DNA from: Avichristensenella sp031550535
GTDB taxonomy: Bacteria > Bacillota > Clostridia > Christensenellales > Aristaeellaceae
DNA length: 64,000 nt
Reading direction: 5' to 3'
Assembly: GCA_031550535.1 (NCBI GenBank)
Contig: JAVBOM010000050.1
Span: forward strand, 1-64,000
Part shown: piece by piece, positions 48,127 through 56,268 of the stretch
How positions within the stretch are numbered: the stretch's first letter is position 1
Layout: the number at the start of each line of letters is the position of its first letter
The notes under the pieces: generated by a model
The model's database searches: none
The model's input: the letters and a program-made list of their open reading frames with translations, nothing else
What the model was told of the DNA's origin: nothing
Program-made: the position numbers and the translations under genes

Positions 48127-49710
48127 ATGACGAAGGCCGTTTGCCGGACATGGCTATGGGCCGCCGCGCTGCTTGCGTTGCTCACGCTGCTTGCGCTGCC
48201 CGCCCTCGCGGAGGATCTGCCCACGCTCTCCTACAACAGCAAAGGCGAGGCGGTGACCTCCCTGCAACAGCGCCTGACCGAGCTAGGCTATTACACATTT
48301 CGCGTCACCGGCGTCTATCAGGAAAATACGCAAAAGGCGGTCGCCGCGTTCCAGGCGGACAACGGCCTCCCCGCGACGGGCGTAGCCGACGCCGCCTTGC
48401 AGCAGTTGATCCATAGCCCGGCCGCGAGCGCGAGGCCCACCCCGACCCCCATGCCGACGCCGACACCGCTGAATCTGTCGATGCCCTTCCCCGGGAAGCT
48501 GGAGTATAACAGCGCGGGCGACGATGTCCGCCGCGTGCAGACGCAGCTTCTCGTGCTGGGCTACTATACGGGCGATATCAGCGGCAACTTCCTTGGCAAT
48601 ACCAGAAACGCCGTGCGCGACTTTCAGCGGCAGAACGCGCTGACAGCCGACGGCGTGGTGGGCGAATTGACGTGGAACGCGCTGTTCTTTGACAATACGG
48701 CGGTCAGCGCCTACGCCACGCCCAAGCCGACGCCCACGCCCACCCCAGTGCCCTACCGCATCGGCGTGGACGTGACAAACCAGGTCACCACCATCTACGG
48801 CCTGGATGAAACCGGCAACTACACCCAGATCGTCAAGCGCATGCTCTGCTCCACCGGCACGGAGAAGGACCCCACACCGCTGAAAACCTATGTGTTCAAC
48901 GGCGCGACCGCCCGCTGGTGCTACTTTCCCAAATGGGGATCGCACGCGCAGTACTGGACGCGGATGGACTCCGCCAACGCGTTTCATTCCGTCATCTATA
49001 CCGAGGCGGACCCGATGGCGCTGTCGACAGGCAGCTACACGGGCCTGGGCAAGCGGCTTTCCCACGGCTGCGTGCGCCTGATGGTGGAGGACGCCAAGTG
49101 GATCTACGAAAACTGCGGCAAGGGTACGGAGTGCGTCGTCTATGAGGGCGAAAAGGACGAGGAGCTGACCAAGTCGCTGAAGATTCCGCCGCTGGACCGC
49201 AGCCGCATGCTGCCCCAGCCCACGCCCGGGCCGACGCAATCGCCCCTGTACCAGCCCAGCGGCATGCCGCCCATGCCGTTCCGGACCCTGGAGCGCGGGT
49301 CGGAGGGCGAGGACGTCTACTGGCTGCATTGCAAGCTGGCGGAAATGGGCTACTACAAAGGCACCATCACCGGCGGGTACTACGCCGGCACCATTGAGGC
49401 CGTGAAGGCGTTCCAGCGGGATCACGATCTCTCCGCGGACGGCAAGGCGGGCAAGCAAACGCTGAACAAGGTGTACGAGAGCGTGCTCGCCACCCCCACG
49501 CCGACCATTCCGCCTACGCCACGCCCAAGCGCCACGGTGCCGCCGCGCGACCGGCCGTACATCGAGGGCGAGAGTTCCGCGCCGTCCGCGACGGCCACGG
49601 CACGGCCTACCGCCACGGCCACCCCAACGGCAACCGCGACCCAGGACCCGAACGAGACATCCGCCACGTGGTTTGACACCACCGGCGCGCCCAGGACGGT
49701 CAACCCGTAA
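48127..49710 (+). CDS. Secreted L,D-transpeptidase with three peptidoglycan-binding domains
   Basis: A 527-residue exported enzyme that makes 3-3 peptidoglycan links or anchors proteins. In order: signal peptide (about 1-28, ending ALA), PG_binding_1 domain (33-95, LQQRLTELGYYTFRVTGVY), Pro/Thr linker, second PG_binding_1 (115-195), linker, YkuD catalytic domain (about 210-345) with the active-site SHGCVRL near 310-316, third PG_binding_1 (385-450; MGYYKGTITGGYYAGTIEA) and a long low-complexity Thr/Pro/Ala tail. Repeated PTPTPTP linkers suggest a flexible wall-bound protein. Start 48127 has GAGG upstream; the frame is open to 48019. Confidence 0.93.
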   Translation: MTKAVCRTWLWAAALLALLTLLALPALAEDLPTLSYNSKGEAVTSLQQRLTELGYYTFRVTGVYQENTQKAVAAFQADNGLPATGVADAALQQLIHSPAASARPTPTPMPTPTPLNLSMPFPGKLEYNSAGDDVRRVQTQLLVLGYYTGDISGNFLGNTRNAVRDFQRQNALTADGVVGELTWNALFFDNTAVSAYATPKPTPTPTPVPYRIGVDVTNQVTTIYGLDETGNYTQIVKRMLCSTGTEKDPTPLKTYVFNGATARWCYFPKWGSHAQYWTRMDSANAFHSVIYTEADPMALSTGSYTGLGKRLSHGCVRLMVEDAKWIYENCGKGTECVVYEGEKDEELTKSLKIPPLDRSRMLPQPTPGPTQSPLYQPSGMPPMPFRTLERGSEGEDVYWLHCKLAEMGYYKGTITGGYYAGTIEAVKAFQRDHDLSADGKAGKQTLNKVYESVLATPTPTIPPTPRPSATVPPRDRPYIEGESSAPSATATARPTATATPTATATQDPNETSATWFDTTGAPRTVNP

Positions 49711-49724
49711 AGATCTGAAGCGGC

Positions 49725-49766
49725 GAACCCCCGCGGAGCCTTCCGGCCCTGCGGGGGTTCGTTGTT
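49725..49766 (+). terminator. Terminator between the L,D-transpeptidase gene and the convergent operon
   Basis: GAACCCCCGC (49725-49734) pairs with GCGGGGGTTC (49751-49760), followed by GTTGTTC. The T tract is imperfect. Confidence 0.65.
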
Positions 49767-49769
49767 CGC

Positions 49770-50315
49770 TCAGTCCGCCGCTTCCGCCGAGATCGGCAGC
49801 TCGATGAGCTGGCGAACCGGCTCGCCGGACTTCGGCACGATCAGCACAACCACATAGCTCGCGATGGCTTTGCCGTCGTCACCTCCGGCGCTTTCCCCGT
49901 TTGCGGTTTCAAACTTGTTCAGAAGCGGGGCTAGGTCTATCTCCGTGGCGGTCCCTTCCAGCCGGATGGAATCAAAGACCGCATTTTGCACCTCGTGCTT
50001 CTTCCCTTCGCCGTCCAGCACCGTGTCGCTGCCAAGCCATCCTTCGGCCATTTGATAAAAGACCGAACCCCGGGCCAGCCTCTCCTGCACAGCGCCGATG
50101 TAAAAGGCGTGCGCGTTTTCCACCGGTTCCCATGTGATGACGTATTCCTCATGGATTTGGCCGGACGCTGCGACCGGGTTCTCCGGCAGTCTGTACAGGA
50201 GCGGCCCTGCCTCGCTGATGGATATTCTCTGCGCAAGGTTCCCCTTGGCAAGCCCCGCGGGCGCAACGAACATCGCCGCCAAAATAATCAGGCACCAAAC
50301 CGTCTTTTTGTTCAT
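49770..50315 (-). CDS. Secreted protein of the second ECF operon, unknown function
   Basis: A 181-residue exported protein: basic start, hydrophobic CLIILAAMFVAPAGLAKG and a probable cleavage after LAK. The mature part has ITWEPVENAHAFYIGAVQER, the shape of a fibronectin type III-like strand set, and ends with VVVLIVPKSGEPVRQLIELP. No family is recognised. It begins 14 bp after the anti-sigma gene, so it is the last gene of a four-gene operon. Confidence 0.7.
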   Translation of the reverse strand: MNKKTVWCLIILAAMFVAPAGLAKGNLAQRISISEAGPLLYRLPENPVAASGQIHEEYVITWEPVENAHAFYIGAVQERLARGSVFYQMAEGWLGSDTVLDGEGKKHEVQNAVFDSIRLEGTATEIDLAPLLNKFETANGESAGGDDGKAIASYVVVLIVPKSGEPVRQLIELPISAEAAD

Positions 50316-50329
50316 GGTTCAATATCCTT

Positions 50330-51022
50330 TCACTTTCGTTCCACCGGCAGCTCGAACGGCAGCTTTTCCGTCACGAACTGATTTTGCAGCGGCGGGAACC
50401 CGTCATCCGTCCGGGCGTATGTCACCCAGCACTCCATTGCCGCCAGATCGCCCGTCTCCTCAATGATTGGATCGCGCAAATAGGTGACGGAGCCGTCCTC
50501 GTTGTCAATCCAGTCAATGATATTAGTACCGGCTCCACCGTGTACGATCTCCAGTGTAACGTAGTATACCGGCAGATCGTCGCCGAAGGTGGGCGCTGAC
50601 AAGAAACCGTTTTCCAGCGATTCCCTGTTGACAAGATGCCCCTGGACACCCGCCCTAAGCGATAGGGTGGTGGCAAGGTAGTACGTTTCGCCATCCCCGA
50701 CCGCGTCCGTGACAACGACATCCAGATCACCGGCGGTCGCCACCAGCAGCGGTTTGTCCGCGCGCACGACGTCCGTGAATGTCCCGGGCAGTTCATAGCC
50801 GTTTTTCCGGTTCCATTTATCGAAGAAATCTGCCACCATGGCCCTGTTCGCGATGGCGAAGGCCGTCGTTCCAAGAATCAGTATCAGCGCGGCGGCCAGC
50901 GCGGCGATCGGCATTCTGCGCGCCATTTTCGGCTTGTCTTCCAGCGCCTGAACCGCTGACGCGACGGCCAGGTGCACCTCCCGCGAAACCGGCCCGAACG
51001 ACGCTTTATCTGGCATATTCAT
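50330..51022 (-). CDS. Probable membrane anti-sigma factor, paralogue of 26828
   Basis: A 230-residue protein with a 35-residue cytosolic head (MPDKASFGPVSREVHLAVAS), one span (about 37-58, AALAAALILILGTTAFAIA) and an extracytoplasmic domain. DLDVVVTDAVGDGETYYLAT matches LRVRDAVSDGKTLFVAVE of the protein at 26828. It overlaps the ECF sigma gene end, so they are coupled. Start 51022 follows GGGGG by 8 nt; ATG 51016 is also possible. It likely holds the sigma factor at 51006 inactive. Confidence 0.7.
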   Translation of the reverse strand: MNMPDKASFGPVSREVHLAVASAVQALEDKPKMARRMPIAALAAALILILGTTAFAIANRAMVADFFDKWNRKNGYELPGTFTDVVRADKPLLVATAGDLDVVVTDAVGDGETYYLATTLSLRAGVQGHLVNRESLENGFLSAPTFGDDLPVYYVTLEIVHGGAGTNIIDWIDNEDGSVTYLRDPIIEETGDLAAMECWVTYARTDDGFPPLQNQFVTEKLPFELPVERK

Positions 51023-51488
51023 GCTCGTCACCCCCTTGCGCAAGTAGCTCCCTGAGCAGCGCACGCCCCCTTGTCAGGCGAAACTTCACAGTTCCCTCGG
51101 GCACGCGCATCATGCGGGATACCTCCCGGGTGGTGTAGCCCTCGACGTGGTGCAGCACGATGGTCATGCGGTATTTTTCGTCCAGCGCGGCAAGCGCTTC
51201 CATCATGACACCGTCCGAAATCGCGGGGGCAACCGCTTCCACCTCGTCGAGTGGGCATTCCTGTTTTCTCTTTTTGATGAAATCGCGGCATACGTTCAGG
51301 AGGATGCGCAGAATCCATGTCTGGAAGTACGCCTCTTCCCGCAGGGAAGCCAGCTTCTTCCACGCGCGCGCGATGCTCTCCTGAATGGCGTCCGCCTGGT
51401 CGTGCGGATTTTTCAGCATGCTGTAGGACACGCGGTACATGGTGCCCTCCAGGGCCGTGACCCTGGCGGCGAACTCGTCCTTACTCAT
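51006..51488 (-). CDS. ECF-type RNA polymerase sigma factor, second copy
   Basis: A 160-residue ECF sigma factor: region 2 NPHDQADAIQESIARAWKKL (about 27-46) and FQTWILRILLNVCRDFIKK, region 4 LDEKYRMTIVLHHVEGYTT and the helix-turn-helix REVSRMMRVPEGTVKFRLTRGR. It is paralogous to the one at 26366 along its whole length. Its ATG overlaps the stop of the lipoprotein gene by 8 bp (ATGAGTAA), which ties the sigma factor to that protein translationally. Confidence 0.9.
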   Translation of the reverse strand: MSKDEFAARVTALEGTMYRVSYSMLKNPHDQADAIQESIARAWKKLASLREEAYFQTWILRILLNVCRDFIKKRKQECPLDEVEAVAPAISDGVMMEALAALDEKYRMTIVLHHVEGYTTREVSRMMRVPEGTVKFRLTRGRALLRELLAQGGDEHEYAR

Positions 51489-52230
51489 CAGACCACTCGG
51501 GAACGATTCCGTAGGCGATGAGCGTGTACTGATCCAAAGCCACAACATATGGCTGACCGACGGCAAGCGCGCTGGGAATTCTCGTCTCTTCCACGATTGA
51601 CACCCTGAGCTTCTCCGGCCTGCCATCGTTTGCATAGTCAGGACTTTTTTCCATTTCGATAAAGGTAGGTTCGCTTTTCGTGATCGTGCCGTGATAGACC
51701 TCCAACAGGGGGTGGGTTCTCACATCAATCACATCCCCGTCTGCCGGAACGGGCGCGCCAATCTCCGTGATGATCTTTGCCGCTTTATCGGCAAACGCCT
51801 CTATATCCGCGTGTTCCTTGGCCCGAATGAAAAACTCTGTGCCTTCTGTGGTTCTCATTTTGAACAGATAGTAGCCATCGTCCTCTTGAATTACATCCAG
51901 GACAAAGCCGATATACGTCGGCCAGGTTTCCAATCCATTAACGCGCTTGGGGTATAGCTTCGCCGGGCTGGAGGACTCATCCAAGCGGAAGGACGATACT
52001 TCGACCCGCAGCCCTTCCTCGAACGCGTCCGCACCGGTGAGCACTATGTCCAGCGAGGGCATCAGCGCATAGCGGGTCTTAGTCCCATCTTCCTCCAGAA
52101 TCGTGTTTCCGTCTTCAAATCCAATCACCGTGCCCGTAATCGTGTCCCCCGTGGCACAAGCGGCTGTGCACGCGAAAAGCGCGGCGGCAAACAAAAGCAG
52201 CAGACCTATGGGTTTCATGCGTGTATACAT
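51481..52230 (-). CDS. Exported lipoprotein-like protein heading the second ECF operon
   Basis: A 249-residue exported protein: MYTRMKPIGLLLLFAAALFACTAAC carries a hydrophobic core with two possible lipidated cysteines (in LFAC or TAAC). The mature part is beta-rich with TVIGFEDGNTILEEDGTKTRY and YHGTITKSEPTFIEMEKS, which look like two small OB- or barrel-like repeats. Function unknown. Start 52230 has AAGGAG six nt upstream; the repeat copy at 52249 fills the leader just before this site. Confidence 0.7.
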   Translation of the reverse strand: MYTRMKPIGLLLLFAAALFACTAACATGDTITGTVIGFEDGNTILEEDGTKTRYALMPSLDIVLTGADAFEEGLRVEVSSFRLDESSSPAKLYPKRVNGLETWPTYIGFVLDVIQEDDGYYLFKMRTTEGTEFFIRAKEHADIEAFADKAAKIITEIGAPVPADGDVIDVRTHPLLEVYHGTITKSEPTFIEMEKSPDYANDGRPEKLRVSIVEETRIPSALAVGQPYVVALDQYTLIAYGIVPEWSDE

Positions 52231-52248
52231 CAGAATCTCCTTCATTGA

Positions 52249-52306
52249 GGCGGCGCTGATTCGAAAAATCAGGCGCCATATGGGGATTCCGCAAGGAATC
52301 CTCTCC
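52249..52306 (-). repeat. Two-hairpin dispersed repeat, copy 9
   Basis: Minus orientation: GGCGCTGATT-cga-AAAATCAGGCGCC, then GGGATTCC-gca-aGGAATCC. It lies immediately 5' of the ribosome binding site of the gene at 52230. The rest of the gap to 52653 holds a hairpin near 52349-52375, a terminator and no gene. Confidence 0.9.
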
Positions 52307-52471
52307 TCGTGTAATGCGGTCATTTACCGTTCCTTCGGCTTCGGTGTCAGGACGCGGAGGCCTCCGTGTTGTCCTTACACATGGTTAGACTGCATCTTTT
52401 CGCAAATGGTTGGAGTTCTGTATGGATTCTTACTTTTTTTCTTTTGACTGCGCTGTTTCCCGTTTCCGGGC

Positions 52472-52500
52472 AAAGTAAAACGGCGGCATTGCTGCCGCCG
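52472..52500 (-). terminator. Probable terminator of glmS
   Basis: On the minus strand CGGCGGC-agca-ATGCCGCCG, followed by TTTTACTTTG. It lies about 155 bp past the glmS stop. Confidence 0.6.
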
Positions 52501-52653
52501 CCCAAATTCCCTCTCGACACGTCAAACTGTCGCTATCCGCGCCGAGTGGTGCTTTGTATGGATACCATCTATGCACCACCCCTTTCTGCAGAAACGTTAA
52601 CATGCATGTTACAAGCGTAGTGTACCACACGAAGATCGATCTGTCAATTCACA

Positions 52654-54489
52654 TCATTCAACAGTCACCGACTTCGCCAGGTTCCTCGGCTTATCCACGT
52701 CGCACCCGCGCGCCAGCGCCACATAGTACGCCAATAGCTGCATCGGTAAAATCGCCAGCACCGGCACGGCGATCGGCTCCGCGTCCGGCATCTCCCACAG
52801 CTCGTCAGCCACTGGGGCCACGCGGTCCCGCATGGAGCGCGTTGTCACCATCAGCACCGTGGCCCCGCGCGCGCGCACCTCCCGCACGTTCGACAGCATT
52901 TTGTCCAGCAGCGCGGGATGCAGCGCCAGCGCCACCACCAGCGTGCCCGGCTCAATCAGCGCGATGGTCCCGTGCTTCAGTTCCCCGGCGGCATACGCCT
53001 CGCTATGCGCGTAGGTGATCTCCTTCAGCTTCAGCGACGCCTCCATGGATAGCGCGTAGTCCATGCCGCGCCCAATGTAGAACACGCTGCGGTGATCCGC
53101 GTGTGCACTGGCAAACCGCTGGATGTGCGATACGTCGCCGATGATACTCTCTGCCTGCGCGGGCGTCTGCATCAGCCAGCCCAGCCGCTCGGATACCTCC
53201 GCCGGCTCCAGTATCCCGCGCGCCTCGGCGAGGTACAGCGCCAGCAGCAGCAGCGTCAGCACCTGCGTGGTGTAGCCCTTTGTCGTCGCCACGGCGATTT
53301 CCGGGCCCGCGTGCGTGTACAGCACGCCGTCCGCCTCGCGCGCCAATGTCGATCCCGTCGCGTTCACAATGCCAAGCGTTTTGCACGTCTTGGCCGCCAG
53401 CCGCATCGCCGCCAGCGTGTCCGCCGTCTCGCCCGATTGGCTGATGCACACGCACAGGTCGTCCGGGCGCAGGATCGGATCACGGTAGCGGAATTCGGAC
53501 GCGATGTCCGTCTCCACCGGCAGCCGCGCCAGCGTCTCAATGGCGGCCTTGCCTACCATCGCCGCGTGGTACGCCGACCCGCACCCGACCAGCAGCAGCC
53601 GCCCGAGCGCCCTCGCGTCCGCCTCGGGGATCGGGATCGCACCTTTCTTGAACACCACCCGGCCCGCCTGCGCCTCCGTATACGCGGCCAGCACTGCGCG
53701 CATCGCGGCGGGCTGTTCGTCGATCTCCTTCATCATGTAGTGCGGATACCCGGACAGGTCCGCGCTCTCCGGCTGCCATTCGACGGTCTTGATTTCGGGC
53801 TGGATCGGCTGGCCGAGCTTGCCAAAGCACTGGCAGCCCTCGCGCGTGATGAGGGCCAATTCCTTATCCCGGAGCAGGATGACCTTCCGTGTATGCGGCA
53901 AAAGCGCCGGAATATCCGACGCGACAAACTGCTCCCCTTCCGAAAGGCCGATCACGAGCGGGCTGTCCAGCCGCGTGCAGCAGATGGTATCCGGCGCGTC
54001 CCGGCAGAGCACGCCCAGCGCGAACGACCCGCGCAAATGCTGCACCACATCCTGCACGACTTGCTTCAAATCCCCACGCCAGAACCTGGCCAGCAGGTGC
54101 GCGATGACCTCGGTATCCGTCTGCGAGTGGAACGTATACCCTTCCATTTCCAGCAGCCCCCGCAGCTCCGCGTGGTTCTCGATGATGCCATTATGGACCA
54201 CCGCGAACCGGCCGCTGTTGTCCGTGTGCGGGTGCGCGTTCTCGTCCGAGGGGCCGCCATGCGTGGCCCACCGCGTGTGGCCGATGCCGATGGTGCCGTG
54301 GATCGGCGCTTTCTCCAGCAGGTCGCGCAGGTTGGACAGGCGGCCGCGCGCCTTGCGCACCTGTATCGCGCCGTTTTCCATAAGCGCCACGCCCGCCGAG
54401 TCATACCCGCGATACTCCAGCCGCGACAGGCCGTCCATCAGGATCGGCAGCGCGTCCTTGCCGCCCACATAGCCAAAGATGCCGCACAT
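52654..54489 (-). CDS. glmS: Glutamine-fructose-6-phosphate aminotransferase
   Basis: Makes glucosamine-6-phosphate for wall precursors. The 611-residue protein has an N-terminal glutaminase domain with catalytic Cys at position 2 (MCGIFGYVGG), GHTRWATHGGPSDENAHPH near 72-90 and HNGIIENHAELR, then two SIS sugar-isomerase domains (about 285-600; ISQSGETADTLAAMRLA, SMEASLKLKEITYAHSEAY in part) and the C-terminal KSVTVE. Start at 54489 is needed to put Cys second. No glmS ribozyme-like leader is seen in the short upstream gap. Confidence 0.97.
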   Translation of the reverse strand: MCGIFGYVGGKDALPILMDGLSRLEYRGYDSAGVALMENGAIQVRKARGRLSNLRDLLEKAPIHGTIGIGHTRWATHGGPSDENAHPHTDNSGRFAVVHNGIIENHAELRGLLEMEGYTFHSQTDTEVIAHLLARFWRGDLKQVVQDVVQHLRGSFALGVLCRDAPDTICCTRLDSPLVIGLSEGEQFVASDIPALLPHTRKVILLRDKELALITREGCQCFGKLGQPIQPEIKTVEWQPESADLSGYPHYMMKEIDEQPAAMRAVLAAYTEAQAGRVVFKKGAIPIPEADARALGRLLLVGCGSAYHAAMVGKAAIETLARLPVETDIASEFRYRDPILRPDDLCVCISQSGETADTLAAMRLAAKTCKTLGIVNATGSTLAREADGVLYTHAGPEIAVATTKGYTTQVLTLLLLALYLAEARGILEPAEVSERLGWLMQTPAQAESIIGDVSHIQRFASAHADHRSVFYIGRGMDYALSMEASLKLKEITYAHSEAYAAGELKHGTIALIEPGTLVVALALHPALLDKMLSNVREVRARGATVLMVTTRSMRDRVAPVADELWEMPDAEPIAVPVLAILPMQLLAYYVALARGCDVDKPRNLAKSVTVE

Positions 54490-54516
54490 AGGCATCCCCC
54501 TCTCGTACTATTCAGA

Positions 54517-55110
54517 TTAATTTACTATATGCGGCGCTGGGTCGATGGGGACGCCGTTCAGCCACGCCGCGAAGTGTACGTGCGGCGCATCCGATTCCGC
54601 CTCCGCCACGCCCACCGCGCCGATAGCCTGTCCCGCCCGGACGGTGTCACCCGCCTTCACCTGCGCGGGCCACCGCAGCGCGCTATAGCGCGTCACCAGC
54701 CCGTCCGCGTGCGCAATCTCCACCACGCCGCCCCAGAGCCTGTCCCGGTACGCGGCGGTCACGGTGCCGTCCCTGGCGGCGCTGGCCGGCGCGTCCCGGT
54801 CCGCCGGCAGGTCCAGCGCCTCATGCGCGCCCCAGCGGGCGAGCGTCGGCAGCCAAGCGGCCCCGGAAAAACCCAGCAGCGCGCCTTCCGCGCTTTCCCC
54901 CTGCGGGGTGGCGGGCACGGGCCGCACCATCTTCAGTTTCTCCGCGTCCGCGAGCCGCTGCGCGTATTCGGTCGATACGTCCGCCAAAGGCTCCTTGACC
55001 TCCGTGTTCAGCGAACGCGCCCAGAGTCCTGACGCCACAATGATGCCGGCGCACACCGCCAGCATGATGAAAAAACCTTGTTTTTCAAAGAACGCGCGAA
55101 TCCGCTTCAT
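54517..55110 (-). CDS. spoIIQ: SpoIIQ-like M23-family peptidase
   Basis: A 197-residue protein with a short cytosolic head (KRIRAFFEKQGF), one span (about 15-30) and an outside LytM/M23 domain (about 85-197). Both metal motifs are present: HEALD (HxxxD, near 104-108) and HVH in DAPHVHFAAWLNG near 175-187, so it may be catalytically active as in many Clostridia, unlike the Bacillus protein. SpoIIQ lies in the forespore membrane and pairs with SpoIIIAH. Identity rests on the M23 domain and on the gene order murA-spoIID-spoIIQ. Confidence 0.85.
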   Translation of the reverse strand: MKRIRAFFEKQGFFIMLAVCAGIIVASGLWARSLNTEVKEPLADVSTEYAQRLADAEKLKMVRPVPATPQGESAEGALLGFSGAAWLPTLARWGAHEALDLPADRDAPASAARDGTVTAAYRDRLWGGVVEIAHADGLVTRYSALRWPAQVKAGDTVRAGQAIGAVGVAEAESDAPHVHFAAWLNGVPIDPAPHIVN

Positions 55111-55146
55111 CCAGACGCCCCCTCTTGCGGTTGGGATTTTCTCGAT

Positions 55147-55203
55147 GGCGGCGCTGATGTGGTAAATCGGGCGCCATGAGGAGATTTCGCAAGAAATCCC
55201 TGC
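55147..55203 (-). repeat. Two-hairpin dispersed repeat, copy 10
   Basis: Minus orientation: GGCGCTGATG...AATCGGGCGCC, then GATTTC-gcaa-GAAATC. It fills the gap between spoIID and spoIIQ, 36 bp before the spoIIQ start. Confidence 0.88.
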
Positions 55204-55259
55204 CACCAATCCCTTTATTTGGAAAGGATGCCCCGTTTGAACGGTGTTCATGCGCACAA

Positions 55260-56150
55260 TCACTCCGTGCGTACAGAAATTGCTACACCTGTGTAGTAGT
55301 GAAACAGAATATCCGCGAATGTCGCGCCGCTCTTGGCCATCGCGTTCGCGCCCGCCTGGCTCATGCCCACGCCGTGGCCGTACCCGCGCTGCGAAATGGT
55401 GACCGTTCCATCCTCGCGCTCAATCTCAAAGTTCGTGCTGGACAGCCCCAGCGCGCTGCGGAACAGCCGCCCGGACATCGTGTGCGCGCCGACCCGGATG
55501 GTCAGCACCCGGCCGCTGTCGCTCCGGTCCAGCACTTCCAGCGCCACCACGCCGTCCGCCGCCTCATCCGGAAAAATCGCGGCCAACGCTTCGTCGTCAA
55601 ACGTCTGCACGGTCTCAAAGCGCGACGCGTCCTCCTCGCCCGGCGATGGCACGCTTCGAAGATACGGCAGCGCGTTCGGGTAAACGGCTTCCACGTCCTC
55701 GGTCTGGCCGCCGCTGACGGCGTGGTACAGCACCTCGATCGGTTCGCCGTCATATGTCAGGATCAGGCTGCCCGTCTCCCGCACCGCCTCCAGAATGCGC
55801 GCGCGGTAGAGCGCCGCGTCCTCGCCCCACCGCGCGTCCTGTTCCTCTTCCGTCAAAAACGCCTGGCAACACCGGCTATCCGTGCACACGTCCGCGTCGG
55901 AATGGGATAGGCAGCGGCCGCGCACCGCCCGCGTTCTGGCCGCCACCGCCTGCGCCTTCAGCGCCTCTTCCTCATACTCCGCGGGCATTTCCCCCGCGAC
56001 CACGCACACCAGGTATTCCTCCCACGTCATTTCGACCACTTCCATGCCGTCAAACACGCGAAGCGTCTCCTTCGCTTCCGCGGACAGCGGCATCAGCGCG
56101 CACAGCGCCGCCGCCAACAGCCCGGCAACCACCCACTTCACCCAACGCAT
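55260..56150 (-). CDS. spoIID: Stage II sporulation protein D, lytic transglycosylase
   Basis: Cleaves peptidoglycan glycan strands during engulfment. The 296-residue protein has an N-terminal membrane anchor (about 3-22), the SpoIID catalytic region with the active-site Glu in CVVAGEMPAEYEEEALKAQA (about 48-67), the zinc-binding CTDSRCCQAF (about 87-96), and a C-terminal GYGHGVGMSQAGANAMAKSG motif. The start at 56150 is a simple ATG; a GTG one codon earlier is also possible and GGAGG lies about 12 nt upstream. Confidence 0.95.
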   Translation of the reverse strand: MRWVKWVVAGLLAAALCALMPLSAEAKETLRVFDGMEVVEMTWEEYLVCVVAGEMPAEYEEEALKAQAVAARTRAVRGRCLSHSDADVCTDSRCCQAFLTEEEQDARWGEDAALYRARILEAVRETGSLILTYDGEPIEVLYHAVSGGQTEDVEAVYPNALPYLRSVPSPGEEDASRFETVQTFDDEALAAIFPDEAADGVVALEVLDRSDSGRVLTIRVGAHTMSGRLFRSALGLSSTNFEIEREDGTVTISQRGYGHGVGMSQAGANAMAKSGATFADILFHYYTGVAISVRTE

Positions 56151-56203
56151 CACGATACCGCCGCCCTCCTCGCGGAAAAGATTCTTGTTCAAATACCAAT
56201 AAC

Positions 56204-56262
56204 GGCGGCGCTGATTTGAAAAATCGGGCGCCATAAGGGGATTCCGCAAGGAATCCCTGCCT
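56204..56262 (-). repeat. Two-hairpin dispersed repeat, copy 11
   Basis: Minus orientation: GGCGGCGCTGATTT-ga-AAAATCGGGCGCC, then GGGATTCC-gca-aGGAATCCC. It lies between murA and spoIID, starting 7 bp after the murA stop and ending 54 bp before the spoIID start. Confidence 0.92.
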
Positions 56263-56268
56263 CTTCCG

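Noticed and set aside
52430..52630. Possible 66-residue gene downstream of glmS
   Set aside because: It covers the probable glmS terminator hairpin, has no good ribosome binding site and no recognisable pattern.
54490..54516. A glmS ribozyme upstream of glmS
   Set aside because: The gap to spoIIQ is only 27 bp, too short for the ribozyme.
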